DNA of 64,000 nucleotides, from the NCBI GenBank assembly GCA_037952775.1, contig JBANAY010000003.1:30070001-30134000 (forward strand), read 5' to 3'. Of this stretch, positions 33,254 through 47,300 are shown piece by piece. The position numbers and the translations under genes are program-made. How positions within the stretch are numbered: position 1 is the first letter of the stretch; each line of letters starts with the position of its first letter. Source of the stretch: Clonostachys chloroleuca. Lineage: Eukaryota > Ascomycota > Sordariomycetes > Hypocreales > Bionectriaceae. The notes beneath the pieces were generated by a model. That model was not told the DNA's origin and did no database searches. It worked only from the letters and a program-made list of their open reading frames with translations.

Positions 33254-36200
33254 ATTAAGAGTTTTAAAACTATACTTTATAAAGGTAACTATAACTATAA
33301 AGATAAGTACTAAACTAGTAATATTAAGTATATTTAACTTAATTAAATAGTAAATAGATATTATAAAAGTATTTAATATATCTATTATCTTAAAAGAACT
33401 AGATAACTAGAATACCTTTAAATAGGTAACTATAATAAATATAGCTAGTAAAAGAATTCTATATCTTATATAATTTAAAGAAGTAAGTAAATTTTATACT
33501 TATTAGCTTAAGGAGCTAGTAATCCTGGAATATTTATAATATAAAGTAAAAGTCCTAACTATAGATATAAATAGAATATTAAGCTTTATTCGGGGAGAAT
33601 AACTTATATACTTATATATTAAGCTTTTTAATAAAAATAAAGAGGCCTATTAGGTTAAATAAACCTCCTATTAAACTCTGATTACTTAATTTAATAGAGA
33701 GGCTAATAGAATATATAATATATTTAAGTAAATAACTAAATATATAGCCCCTTATTATATTAAGACTTATATTCTAGTAATTATTTATATAAAAGAGAAA
33801 GATAATATTTATCTCTTCTTAAGAATTTAAAAGATATATATAGTATAAATAAGGCTGATAGAAGAAAATATATATAAGAAGTATATTCTAACTCTCTAAA
33901 CTAGGCTAGAAAGCTTAAAATAGATTAATAGGCCTGGATTAATAGTTAGGAGAAAGTAATAAGAATAGCTAAGCTTAGAAAGGTCTTTAATATACTAAGC
34001 TCTTCTAAATAGTTTAGTAATCTAGAGGAGTACTTAGATTTAAGATTTAAATTACTCTTATAAATAGTAAAAAGCTAGAACTAATCTAAGATAGATAATA
34101 GTATATATAAGCTATTAGTATTTATTAAATCCTTTAGAGATAAGTTTAAAACCTTTAAAAGAAGCTTAAATAAGAAGTTAAAACCTTATATTACTAAAGG
34201 AAACTTTAGCCTAATCTTTTAAAGAGAAAATCTACTAAATAAGAAGTAAAAGTAAGAAATAGAGGAAGAAATAACTAAATATAAGAATAAATAGTAAAAG
34301 AAGGCTAGGAATAATAGACCTAACTATATTCTTTATAGGAATAAATATAAGGGTACTAATATAAAGAACTACTAGCTACTATTCCCTAAAAACCTATTAC
34401 CCTATCTTAATAAAGGGAAACTATAGTTTAATAAATAGAAGAAATACTTAGAAGAGATCCCTAAGACTCAGAGGCTCTATAATAAGCTTATTTAAATAAA
34501 AGAAGAGTAGTATTAATAATTAGCTAATTAAAATTATATATTAAGCTATATAGTTATTTTCCTTATTAAGAATAATAGCTATTTACTATAATACTTAGCT
34601 CTTCTTAATTTAGGAACTATATTATATTTATTTAATAATATAATAAGATTTAGGAATTTTAAATAGATTATTAAAAGTAAGAAAGTTTTTATAGGTTTTA
34701 TAAGCTTTCTAATATTAGGATATAGTAAAGTAACCCTATAAGTATAAAATAAATAAAATAAACTATATTACTTCTATCTTAATTAAGTAGCCTACTATCT
34801 ATAAATAGGGGCTAATCTAATATTACTCCTGAAATTATAGTAGTAAGGATACTAATAGGACTAAAAGAATAATAAGGATTTAATTAAATATAATAGTAAA
34901 TTAATACTTTATAAGCTGGATAATTATTATAATTAGTATATTATTAAATATAATATAGAAATACTAAAATAAACTATACTTACCTTATTCTAATATAGAT
35001 TTATAACTTAGAGAAAAGAACTAAATAGGGATAATTTAATTTATTAATATTAGTACTTTAGATACCTAGAGCTAAAATTACTTAAATATTTAGTAATCTT
35101 AATAAATAGGGTATAAATAATAGGTCTAATAACTATTAAATATAATATATATAGCCTAGTAAAAATAAAATACTAAGAGAGCTATAAACTAAGAGAAAGA
35201 AATTTAAATCCAGAAGAGTACTTATTAATTAACTTCTATAACTTCTAAGAAGGAATTAGAGGCTATAACTTATATATAATTATAATAGATAGGAATTCTA
35301 ACTTTATCTGGGATTATTATTTTAAAGACTAGAAGGAGTAAAATATCCTTTAAATACTAATATATCTAATTTAGATATTTAAAACTAGATATAAAATAAC
35401 TATTAGATACTTAGAAATAGATAATAAGCTTTAAAAGAGCTCTTTTATTTATATTTTCCTATATAATAAAGTAATTAATATAGAAGAATATACTCCTTAT
35501 ACTTAATAGTAGAATAGCTTGAATAAGTATTCTAGAAGGGTAATAAAAGAGAAAGTAAAGTTATTAGTAATTAATAGTAACTTATTTAAGTAGCTATAGT
35601 CTGAACTAGTAAGAATAATTATATATTTACTAAATAGAACCCTGAAAGTAAAGCTTAAATAGAAAATACTATATTAGAACTTCTTTTTAATAATACTAAC
35701 TATAAATCTAGAGGCTAAAATTTAACTAAAGGTTTTTTACTTAAAAATAATTAGCTATAAAGTATTTATAATAAATAAGATAGTTTAATTAAAAATATAA
35801 TAACTTAGATTATAATTAGATCTAAAAGCCTGAATAAGCTATCTAGTTAAATATAATTTCTAAAATATCTTCTAAGTTTAGAACTTAATTACTAATAGTA
35901 TTTATATTATTAGGAATATAATCTTTAATAAAAAAGAGTTATTTAATCTAAATAAAGCTTAAATATATAAAACTATTAGGGAGTAAACCCTAGAGGAAAT
36001 ATAAGAGAGACTCTAGTTAATATTTTAATCTAAATAGATTAATTAAATAATAGAGCTAACTTAATAAGAAGATAAGCTTAAAATAGAAGAAATAAACCTT
36101 AAATAACTAATTAATAATCTAGAGGTTAGTATTAAAATATAGGAAGAAGAAGGATATATAGAAGATAATAAATATCTAATATATTACTTTATATCTCTCC

Positions 36201-39200
36201 TAATACTACTTAAGAGCCTAATAATAAGCTTTCTAATATATTTAATTAAATTAGGAGGTTTACTATAAATTTTTAAACTCTCTAGTAAACTATTAATTAC
36301 TCTTAATTAAGCCTTTTATACTAGTTTACTAATTATCTCTTTAGTAAAAAGCTAAAATAGGGTCTAAACTAAAGCTATATATATTAGATATATATATAGA
36401 TAACTAAAACTAAAGATTAAGATTTAAACTAAATAAATACCTCTTAAACCTAAACCTTAAGATTAGATATATTATTAGAGCTAGCTACTAGCTACTCCTA
36501 ATATATCTAGAGACCTTAAAAGCTATAAGTTTAAAAGAGAATTTAAATAAGCTAAAATTAATTATTTAGAGAACTATAAGTAAATAAAAACTTAGATTAA
36601 GATTTTAAGGTTTAATTTAAGGATTTAAAACTTATAAATCTTAGACTATATATAGAGATATACTTATAAGTTTAATAAGTATAGTTATCTTTAAAAGTTT
36701 AAAGCTAGGCTTATTATTTAAGGAGACTAGTAGTAGAAGACTACTAGTAAAGAAACCTATACTATAATATTAGCAGGTAAGTTATTCAGAATACTTCTAG
36801 TAATAGCTATAAGATTTAATTTTAAAATACTATAATATAATATAATAAATATATTTATAAATACTAATCTGCTAGATAATATATTTATATAAATACTATC
36901 TAGTTATAGGAAGTATAATAAGAAGTTAAGTATCTTATTACTTAAGAAGATACTCTATAGCCTATAAATTATACTTCTTTTATAGTAAATAGAGCTTAGT
37001 TTAATACTATAAAGCTTAGACTTTATACTAATTCCCTATAAACTATATTATTATACTAAATTAAAAATTCTATTATTCTTCTATATAGATAATATTATTA
37101 TTATATATAAGAAGGATAATAAAACTACTATAAAAGCTATAATTAAAGCTCTAAAAATAAAATATAATTTAATTAGTAGAAATAAGCTTTAATAGTTCCT
37201 TAGAATAGAGGTTATTTAAGAGTATAATATATTATATCTATAGATAATATAAACTATATATCTAGAAAAGATATATAGATTATATACCTTAGATAGTAAG
37301 AATATAACTCCTATAGATAAAACTAAGCTCCTCCTAAATAATAAAATAGTAATATAAAAAGTAGCTAATTAGTATAAATAAACAGTTAGATTAATTCTAT
37401 ATACTATAGTAATTTTAAGACTAGATATAGCTTTTATAGTCTTCTAGCTAGCTAGGTTTATAACTAACCCTAGCTAATAATACTATAAAGTAGTAAATTA
37501 AGTTTTAAATTACTTAAATACTACTTATTACTTTACTTTATAATTTAGAGGAGGAAATAAGTATAAAGTCTATAGTAATACCTTATTTACTAATAATATA
37601 TTTAATTATAAGAGTTTATAAGCCTATATAATAAAGCTATTTAGTAGCCTAATTAGCTAGCAGGCTAATAAGTAAGATATAGTTATAATATTAATAATAG
37701 AAGCTAAGTTACTATTATTAATATAAATAGCTAAGGAAGGGTTATTCTAGTAGAGACTAATCTTAGAGCTAGAAATTAAGCTTAATAAGCCTAATTTATA
37801 TCTTATATATAATAACTAATAGATAATTAGTATTCTTTAATAGCTACTTAAAAAGTTAAAGATAAAGCTAAAATATATAAATATCTATAACTATTAGTTA
37901 AAAGAATATATTTAGAATAAAATAATTTATATTTCCTATAAATAAAGTATAAAATTAATTACTAGTAGTCTAATTAAACCTCTCTAAGGAGCCTAGTTCT
38001 AAGAAAGCTATAGGTAACTTAAGCTAGTTAAGATTAAAGAAAAGATTAAAAAGAGAAGAAAAGATAAACTTAAAGAGAACCTAATAGAAGATATTATTAT
38101 AGAACTATAATAATAAGAGGTATTTTATATAAATAAATATTAGAAATAGTAAAATAAACTTTAATTCTAGCTATAAGGGCTATAGTAGGAGGGAGAGATT
38201 TTAATTTTAGGGCTAAAAGACTTAATATAAACTAATAAAAGAAAATTCCTCTCTAAGAGCTAGAAGGCCTACTAAAATAACTAAACTATACTTATTTAAA
38301 GGAGATAAAAGTCTCTAGAGAAAGGGAATATACTAGTATAATATCTATATAAAACTACCTTAGCTATAATATAATATTTCTCTTCTTTCTTATAGTACTT
38401 TAACTATAACTATTCTTAAAATTAGTATATAAGCTTTAAAACTATAGAATAAAAGTACTTATAGAGTTATTAACTATAAAAGCTAGGCTCTTAGTTTTTT
38501 AAATATAGTCTAAGAAAAAGAGTACTATTAGGATAGTACCCTTAGAGCTATAAATACTAATATTAGCTATAAAATAAGTATTAAATAAGTAAAAGAAAAC
38601 TTATATTAGCTTATAGGAGCTATCTAACCTGTACTACTTATAGTAGCTAGGAAGAAAGCTCCTATCCTTATTAAAATAGTTCTAATACTATCTATAAGAG
38701 AGGCCTATAAGAGCTAAGTTTAAATACCCCTTATAGGGGACTATCTATAGTTCTAGAGTACTATAAAATAGTTAAATAAAGCTTAAAATAATAAATAAAG
38801 AAGTAAACTTACTTCTAGAGGGTAAAGCAGGTAGTTTTATACTCCTCCTCCTCTTAGAGATAGTATATATAAATCTCTTTATATTTTTTCTTAGCTTCCT
38901 CCTACTATTACTTTTTAGTAATAATAGTAATAGTAAAGATATAAGTACTAGTACTATAAATACTAATTAGTATTTAAAAACTATAATCCTAAACTTAAAA
39001 TATTTATAAGGGGAAGATAGTAGAGGATATAGTAAAATTAATCTATTAAACTATTAGTATATATTTAAAATAATTTAGGAAAATAAATAAATAAAATTAG
39101 AAATATACTTACTATTTATAAGAGAGAGAGAGAGAGTTTAAAAAATTAATTCCTATAATAATATTAATAAAACTACTAACTAATAGGAGTTATAATATAA

Positions 39201-39745
39201 AAAATATATTAAGAAGGAATATTTATAAATATATAATTAGCTAAGGAAAAGAGGAAAAAGAGAAGCTTTCTATAAAATTACTATAAAAGTATTTATTTAA
39301 AGGTTATTTTATACTTTCTTTTTTATATCTTATATTAAGAGTTATATTTAATAGGAGTTTTTATCTTATAGCTTACTTTTATAATTATAAACCTATTTAA
39401 ACTATATAATAATAGAAAGTTTAATTAAATATACTATTTAATAGAGAAAATAAATATATTTATTATAAATATACTTTAAAAAGCCTAAATAATAAGATAG
39501 GATAAAATTTAATACTATAATATAAACTAACTATTTAGCTTATTTAAGTATTCTAATAATAATAATAATAAATTATAAGTATTATTTTATTAAAACTAAT
39601 TTTACTTATATAAACCTAATTTTAATTATTTTATTTTAATTTTTAATTTCTCTTTAATAATTTAATACTACTATATAGATAAACTGCTAGTAAGTATTTA
39701 ATTTAATACTATAATATAGATAATAGCTTCTGCCCTAGGGGGGTA

Positions 39746-39962
39746 TATTAGAATTAAGACTTTATATAATTTAATATAATTAGTTATAATTAAGGGTAGT
39801 TTACTCTAAATATACCTTCTTTCCCAGATTAGAAGAGTATTAGGCTTAAAGGAGAGATATATACTAAATTATATAATTATTCCTACCGGAAGTACTAGAA
39901 TAGTATAACTTAGATAAATATAATAATATAATTTCTGCCTATCCAATGTGTGAGATCGAACA
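39746..39962 (+). repeat. right LTR of Copia (217 bp)
   Basis: Begins TATTAGAATTAAGAC (TG to TA) and ends GAGATCGAACA. Its end is less mutated than the matching left end. Confidence 0.9.
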
Positions 39963-40117
39963 ATCGCTATTGGCTAGCTGTTACAGGGGATAGCGATCGC
40001 TAATATATATATGATCGCTAATAGTTAGTGGTTGCGACCGCTAGAGGTTATGGTTGCAACCGCTAACTTATAGCGATAGGTCACTAACTTATAGTGGCTA
40101 TATATCTCAATTCAACA

Positions 40118-40486
40118 TATAATATTTAGATAATTTATACTAAATAGAGTCTAGAGTAGATTAGAATTAAACTAATTAGAGTATTATTCTAAGTAATATA
40201 ATTAGATTATCTTAGACTATATAAGATAAGTTACTATTAATATATAAGTATTATAGAGCTAGTAATAATAGATATATAGATAATATTATTAATAACTATT
40301 TAAAAAAAATTCTATCTAGTAAAATAAGTATATATATATACTAGGGGCTTATAATAGTTTATATAATCTAGAGTAAGTTTAACTAAGAATTATTCAGGTT
40401 TACTAATAATCTAAAGTAATCTATCTAATATATAAAAAGATAGAGTATACTATATAATATAGTAGGCTTATACTTTGTTTATAATA
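40118..40486 (-). repeat. inverted LTR of the Gypsy family
   Basis: The reverse complement starts TATTATAAACAAAG and ends ...TAAATATTATA, and aligns along its length with the LTRs at 41194-41584 and 48281-48656. No 5-bp duplication flanks it, so it is probably the end of a truncated minus-strand element rather than a clean solo LTR. Confidence 0.75.
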
Positions 40487-41193
40487 TTAATCCTACTCTG
40501 GTTTTAGTATATATATAGTTATATAGATATACCCGGTTAGTATAGTCTAGTAAATAGCTATATATATAGATAAACTATAGCCTCTATTAATATATAAATA
40601 TAACTAGGGCTTTCTGAAATTTATAGATATATCTATTAATATCCTCCTACTAGCTTTTATAGAAGCATATAGATTATATAGTATACTTTAAAAGAGAGAT
40701 ATATATATAATAAGGTCTTATCCTACTACCTTTATCTAATTCAATATATTCTTAGAGTCTAAAGTTTTTTTATTAAAAGTATTAGGAAATTAAAAAGATA
40801 AATAGCTCTAGATATCTCCTATTCTGACTACTTATATTAAATATCTTAGCTATAGATACTATAATAAAATATATTATATCTATTCTTTACCTTCTAGTAT
40901 TTATCTCTATTAAGCTCGAATCTGAATACTAATATCAGAGTCTGCTAATACTTAGCCTGAGGAGGCTCTAGTATCTGATATACTATAAATATATTAATAT
41001 AATATTATAATAACTTATTCTCAGGGTTAGTATTATATTTACAGATAGGTATATTAAGATAATTAAGCCTAAGATATAGAAGATCTTATTATAATAAAAC
41101 CCAGGGGATTTATACTGTATTACTAGCTGATTCAGATACTTCTTAGATAGATTTATATATAAGCTATATACCCTACCTGTACTATATATATAA
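40487..41193 (-). other. AT-rich, probably interior of a truncated minus-strand Gypsy
   Basis: Adjacent to the inverted LTR. On the minus strand ccagagtaggattaa sits where a polypurine tract would precede the LTR. Coding content is not recognisable. Confidence 0.4.
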
Positions 41194-41321
41194 TATTATA
41201 AATAACCCCTATATTACCCAATAGGACCAACCTTAGTTATTATATAAGGTTATATATAATTAGATAATATAGTTAATATTTTATATATTAACTATACTAT
41301 TAACTAATTACTAATAATATA

Positions 41322-41353
<32 letters not shown>

Positions 41354-44300
41354 CTTATTTTACTAGATAGAATATTCTTTTAGATAGTTATTAATATAGT
41401 TATAACTCTACTATAATATTATCTATATATCTATTATTACTAGCTCTATAATATATATATATTAATAGTAACTTATATTATATAGCTTAAGATAATCTAA
41501 TTATATTACTCAGAATAACCCTCTAATTAGTTTAACTCTAATTTACTCTAGATCTTATTTAGTATAAGTTATCTAACTATTATATATTAATAACTCTTAT
41601 TTAGCTAATTATCTTATCTTAATTATTATATAATAATAAAGAAGATATTATAGCTACTATAGTACTTTAAGCTTAGTAATAGTATACTCCTATTACTACT
41701 AATAATCTACTTACTCTAACTATTAAAGATAATACTATAGATAAAAATAGTAATAATAGTAATAAGAATAATAATAATTATACTAAGAAAATATAGCTCT
41801 TATAAAACTAAGTTAACTAGCTTAATATATATCTTATAAATACTTATTAGAAGTTAGCTAATATAATAGCTCTTATAGTATAATAAGCTATTATAAATAC
41901 TAATATTTATATATAAGCTATAACTACTATTTAAGGAAGAGAGCTAGAATAACTACTTAAACTACTACTATCTAAGATATTTAATAGAACCTAAGATAAA
42001 CTTTAGGGATTTATAATCTAATTCTAAGTATACTTTAATTACTTTCCTATTATACTTAATACTAGTAAAAGGAAGATTATATATATCTATTTATAACTTA
42101 AGGGAGTTATATTTAACTAATTTAAATCTATTATAAAGGAATATTTTAATAAATAAGAAAGCTAATAAACTATTAATATTATAATAAGTTTTAATTATTT
42201 TATAAAAGTTCTTAAGTAAATCTTTAGTATTTAAAATAAGAAGTATAAGGTAGAATATAAGATTAATATATTTATTTAGAAGGGATTATATTTAATCTTT
42301 AGTACTTACTATTTCTAGTTACTAGCTAAAACTAAATAGGATAAGGAATATACTATATCTTACTATTTTAACTAATTTAAGAGAGAAGTTTAGAATAAAT
42401 ACTATAAGGAAGATAAACTAATAAGTATTTATAAATATATAATTATAGTTATAAGAATTAATAACTAATAGTACTAGTAGTAAACTTATAAATAATAAAT
42501 AATCTATTTTACTAATACTAGAAAACTATAGTAATAATATACTATAATCTCTAGAATATATATAGAACCTATAGAGCTAGGAGCTATAGAGAAATATAAA
42601 TACTATAACTATAATAAGGTTAGATATATATTATCCTAATATCTAGAATCTAAGAAAAATAAGAAAAAGAAAAATTAGAAATCTACTAAAGATAATAAAA
42701 AGTAATTAGAAATAATTAGGAAAATTAATACTAAAGTTTTAAAAATAATATATAAAATTAATTAAAAAGAAACTTCTATAACTATTATAATTTCTAAATT
42801 TCTACTAAGAAATATATCTATCTTCAGAGAAGTACTAGAACCTGAGGAATATATAGAACTTAGTATAGCTAGGAAATAATAAAAAGAAATCTAATAGATC
42901 TTTTAAAAGCTTAAAGAAAAGCTTAAATACAGAGAATAAATCCTAGGATTTAGACTACCTACTAAATATAAGTATATATTCTATTATACTAACAGAGTTA
43001 TTCTATAAAATTCTATAAAAAAGGAATAATACTAGCAGATAAGGATAGAAATTAAAGTTAAATATAATAAACTCTATATATATTATTAAAAGAAAATATA
43101 AGAATAGTATCTGAATATATTAGAAGAACTGGTTATTTTTAGGAATAATACTATTAGCACTATATAATATAGTAATAGTATATATAAAATACTGACCTGT
43201 ATAGAAACTATATAGATATATAATTACTCTTTAAAATCCTGGATAACTTACTATAATAACTATTATCTGAAGTATTAGATAGAAAAGGTAAAAATAATTT
43301 CTTTCTATACTCTAATAGGGGGATACCTAATAAATATACTGCAGAATAAATATAATAATTTATATACTAATAATATAGTATAAAATAATATACTACTTTT
43401 AAGGAAGATCTAGAAGAATACCCTGAAGAATATACCTATAGTGAACTACTAGCTGAATTATACCTAGAGCTAAAATATAAAGTTTATAAGAAAGCTAAGA
43501 TTAAATTATAGTATAAAAATAAGGACCTCGAAGATTAAGTAATAGCTAAATATAATAGTTAAATTAAATAATATTATAATTAGAAGTATAGGAACTATCT
43601 GGAAGCTAAAATAATAGTACTAGAACTAGCTAAATATAGTAATAATAATATAAACCCTGCTAAATTATACCTTCAGTAGTACTAGTAATAGGAAGAAGAA
43701 ATAAGATAATACTATAAATAAGGTATACTATCTCTAACAGATAGTAGAGAAAGTAGTAATATAGAGGAATAAGAAATTATCTCTACTAATAAAAAAGAAT
43801 AGAATAAAGCCTACTCTAATAATAGAATACCTATAATTATTAATAAACTAAATAATTAGAAAAGGAAATATAAATAATTTATCCCTAGCTATATAGATAA
43901 GCTAAGAACCCTTATAGATATCCTGAAATAGGTATCTAAGAATAAAGAAAAGTAAGAATAGCTTAAATAATAAGTTAACTAGGTAAAAAATAATATAAAC
44001 TATCTGTAATAGAGCTATAGTATAGTAAAATAATATTAAATCAGAAGACCCTAGGAGCTATTAAAGGAGGAAATTTAATTAATATTATTATAGATATTAA
44101 GATTGAGGGATACTAGCTTATAGTATAGATAGACTATAGAGTATTATATAATTATATCTTACTAGTAGTAATTAACTAACTCTACTTACTATAGAGAATA
44201 AAGAAAAAATCCTATAATATTATAACTCTGGATAGAATATTATTTAAGTATAATAATAGAATTATTAACTCTGAGACTAATTACCTTATAACTGAAATTT

Positions 44301-47300
44301 AAGGAAAAAAATTCGATATTATATATAATCTAGTATTATTAAATTCCTATAATATTATATTAGGATTATTATAGCTATAAGATATAAACTTACTAATAGA
44401 CTGGTTTACTAGCTGTATAGAGTAGAGAGATACTCTTATAAACCTATATCAGGATTAATAGAAATTAAAATTTTATTAGATATTAGAAGAATATAATAAT
44501 TCCTTAATAACTAGAAGTACTACTATAAAAAACTAAAGTAATAACTTATAATAATAAGTAGATATAGTAATTATAGCCTTAATAGTATTATAACCTGGTA
44601 TACTAAAAAATCTATCCTGCTAAGAATTATAATAAATAAAATAAATCTTAGGCTAAATATAAAAATTAGAATAACCCCTAGAAATAGACTTTATTAATTA
44701 GATATATATAATAAATTAATAAAAATATAATTATAATATTAAGTTTAATCTATAGTATAAGCAAGCTAGAAAGGAATAACTATAAAAAGATAAGGAAGAA
44801 TATCTTAAAAGGGGAAGATTAAACTATATCCTGAAGGAATACTGGAAATATAATAAACTATTTAAGGAAACCCTAGAAACCGGATTACTATAATACAGTT
44901 AATAGGATTATAAAATCTCTATTATTAATAGAGGAGAACTAGCCTTCTATAAACTTTATAATCTTATAAAACCTTAGTTATAAATACTCTGTAAATATAT
45001 TAATAATATATTAGTAAAAGGCTATATATAATTATTAACTTTATCCGCAGGATATCCTATAATATTTATATCTAAAAAGAATAGTAAACTCTATTTAGTT
45101 ATTAACTATTACTAACTAAATAAAATTATATATAAAGACAGGATACCCTTACTACTAATTATAGAACTTAGAGACTGGTTATAGAGTAAATAGTAGTTTA
45201 CTATACTAGATCTGAAGGGAGCTTATAACTTAATATAAATAAAAGAAGAAGATAAATAAAAAATAGTATTTAGAATAAAGTTTAGCTTATATAAGTATCT
45301 TATTATACCCTTCAGACTAATAAATATATCTATAATATTCTAATAAATAATTAATTAAGTACTTCAGGAGTACCTTAATATCTTTATAGTTATATATCTT
45401 AATAATATTTTAATATTCTTAGATAACCTAGATATATATAAGGAATATATATATAAGGTCCTAAAGAAACTAGAAGATATAAATCTCCTAGTAGAACCTA
45501 AGAAAAGTTAGTTTTATATTAAGGAAGTTAACTTCTTAGGATATACTATTTAACCTAATAAAATATAAATAGAGAAAAGTAAAATTACTATAGTTTCTAA
45601 ATAGGAGGAACTAATAAATATTAAGGAAGTATAAGCCTTCCTCGGATTTACTAATTACTACTAATAATTTATTAAAAACTATAGAAAGATTACTATACTA
45701 TTATATAATCTAATAAAGAAAGAAAAAGAATTTTAATAGAACTTAAAATATTAGTAAGTATTTACTAATATTAAACTCTATATAACTAATAAACCTATAC
45801 TATAGATATTTAATCTGAATAAGGAAGTAGAATTTAAAACTAATACTTCAGACTTTGTAATTAGTATATAAATTAGCTAAAAGGATAATAAAGATAGACT
45901 ATACCCTGTAGTATTCTACTCGAAGAAGCTATATAGTACAGAACTTAACTACCCTATTTATAATAAGGAATTTATAGCTATTATATATATATTTAAAGAA
46001 TTCGAATACTACTGCCTGGGAATATAATATAAGGTTAAGATATATACAGATTATAAGAATATTCAGTATTTTACTATAACTCAGTAACTTAATAGATAAT
46101 AAATATACTATACTGAATACTTATCTAAATTCAACTATAAGATTATATATCGAAAAGGAATAAAAAACAGAAGAGCTAATACTCTTAGCTGGAAACCCGA
46201 ATATAAACAGGTAGTCCCTAAAATAAACAGATAACTATTTACTATAAATAATAAAGGATACTTAGTATAGAAAACCTTAGGTACTATACTAAGAGAAATA
46301 GTATATACTAAAGTCCGGATAGATATTATACTAGATATAAAGATATTATAGTAGGATATAAGAATAGTACTTATTAAAGAAATTTATAAGCACCTGCTTT
46401 TAGGATATTAAGGAGTTAAGAAAATATTTAATAGGATAAAATAATATTATAATTACCCTAGTCTATAGAAAGATATATAAACTGTAGTTTCAGAATATAA
46501 TACTTATATATAAATTAAATCTGTAAGATATAAACTATATAGAGAACTTAAACCAGTTTCAGTACTAGAATAACTATAGTAATTAATATCCTTTAACTAT
46601 ATTATTAAGCTACTATTATTAATAGAATCTATAATAGGAGTACAGTATAATAGTATCTTAATTATTATTAATAGACTTATAAAGTATAGATATTTTATTC
46701 TATATAAGGAAATAAGTTCTGTAGAAGACCTTATATATTAATTCCTATAATATATAATTAGTTACTACAGATTATCTGAAGAAATAATCTCAGATAGAGG
46801 AATAACTTTTACCTCTAAATTTTAGTAATCCCTTATAGTATAAATAGAAACTAAATATAAGCTCTTAATAGCTTACTACTCTTAGAGTAATAAATAAATA
46901 GAATATTTAAACTAAATATTAGAATAATACTTATAAGTATATATTAATTATAAATAAGATAATTAGGTATAACTATTATCTATAGCTCAGATTGTATATA
47001 ATAGCTCAGTATAAGAATCTACCTAGCTTATACCTATATATATAAATTATAGCTATAAATTAGAATTCTAGAACTAATAAATACTTAATAGACTAAATAT
47101 ACCTGCTGCTATACTTATAAAGGAAATATTATACTTATTATATATAGAAATAAAGATAGAATTAGAGTTTATCTAAGAAAGAATAAAAAAATACTATAAT
47201 AAAATAAGATTAAAAGAACTAATCTTAAAGGAGGGAGATAAAGTCTACCTACTTTATAAAAATATTATAATATTATAACTAAATAATAAATTAGATTATA

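Larger units (their letters stand above)
32853..39962 (+). mobile_element. Ty1/Copia retrotransposon, RIP-mutated
   Basis: The right LTR (39746-39962, 217 bp) and the left LTR (32853-33253, 217 bp once the inserted solo LTR and its target copy are subtracted) are flanked by the duplication ATCGC (32848-32852, 39963-39967). A polypurine tract (ctaggggggta) precedes the right LTR. Domain order is Copia-type, with integrase before RT. GYNLYIIIIDRNSNFIWDYY (about 35260-35320) is the integrase core. EEYTPYT (about 35486-35506) and IYLLNRTLK (about 35620-35646) follow. RT shows TLYSL (about 36950) and FFYIDNIIIIY (about 37078-37110), corresponding to FFYVDDI. Gag lies upstream (33.3-34.5 kb). Stops throughout; both RT Asp are affected or partly so (DD to DN). 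Confidence 0.9.
32124..40117. mobile_element. candidate DNA element rich in ACCGCT/AGCGGT motifs, split by Copia
   Basis: The segments 32124-32852 and 39963-40117 are joined when the Copia element and one target copy are removed. They share an unusual motif set: agcggttatagcgg, gccactg...cagtggc, tagcgatcgcta, ggttgcaacc and gaccgct. Many are palindromes. The outer ends look like imperfect inverted repeats: tattgaaattacagtggac... on the left and ...tggctatatatctcaattcaaca on the right, each with a nearby ctatAAG/CTTatag. Clustered subterminal motifs are typical of DNA transposons, where they bind transposase. No transposase is recognisable in the roughly 0.88 kb, so it would be non-autonomous. 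The end positions are tentative. Confidence 0.4.
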
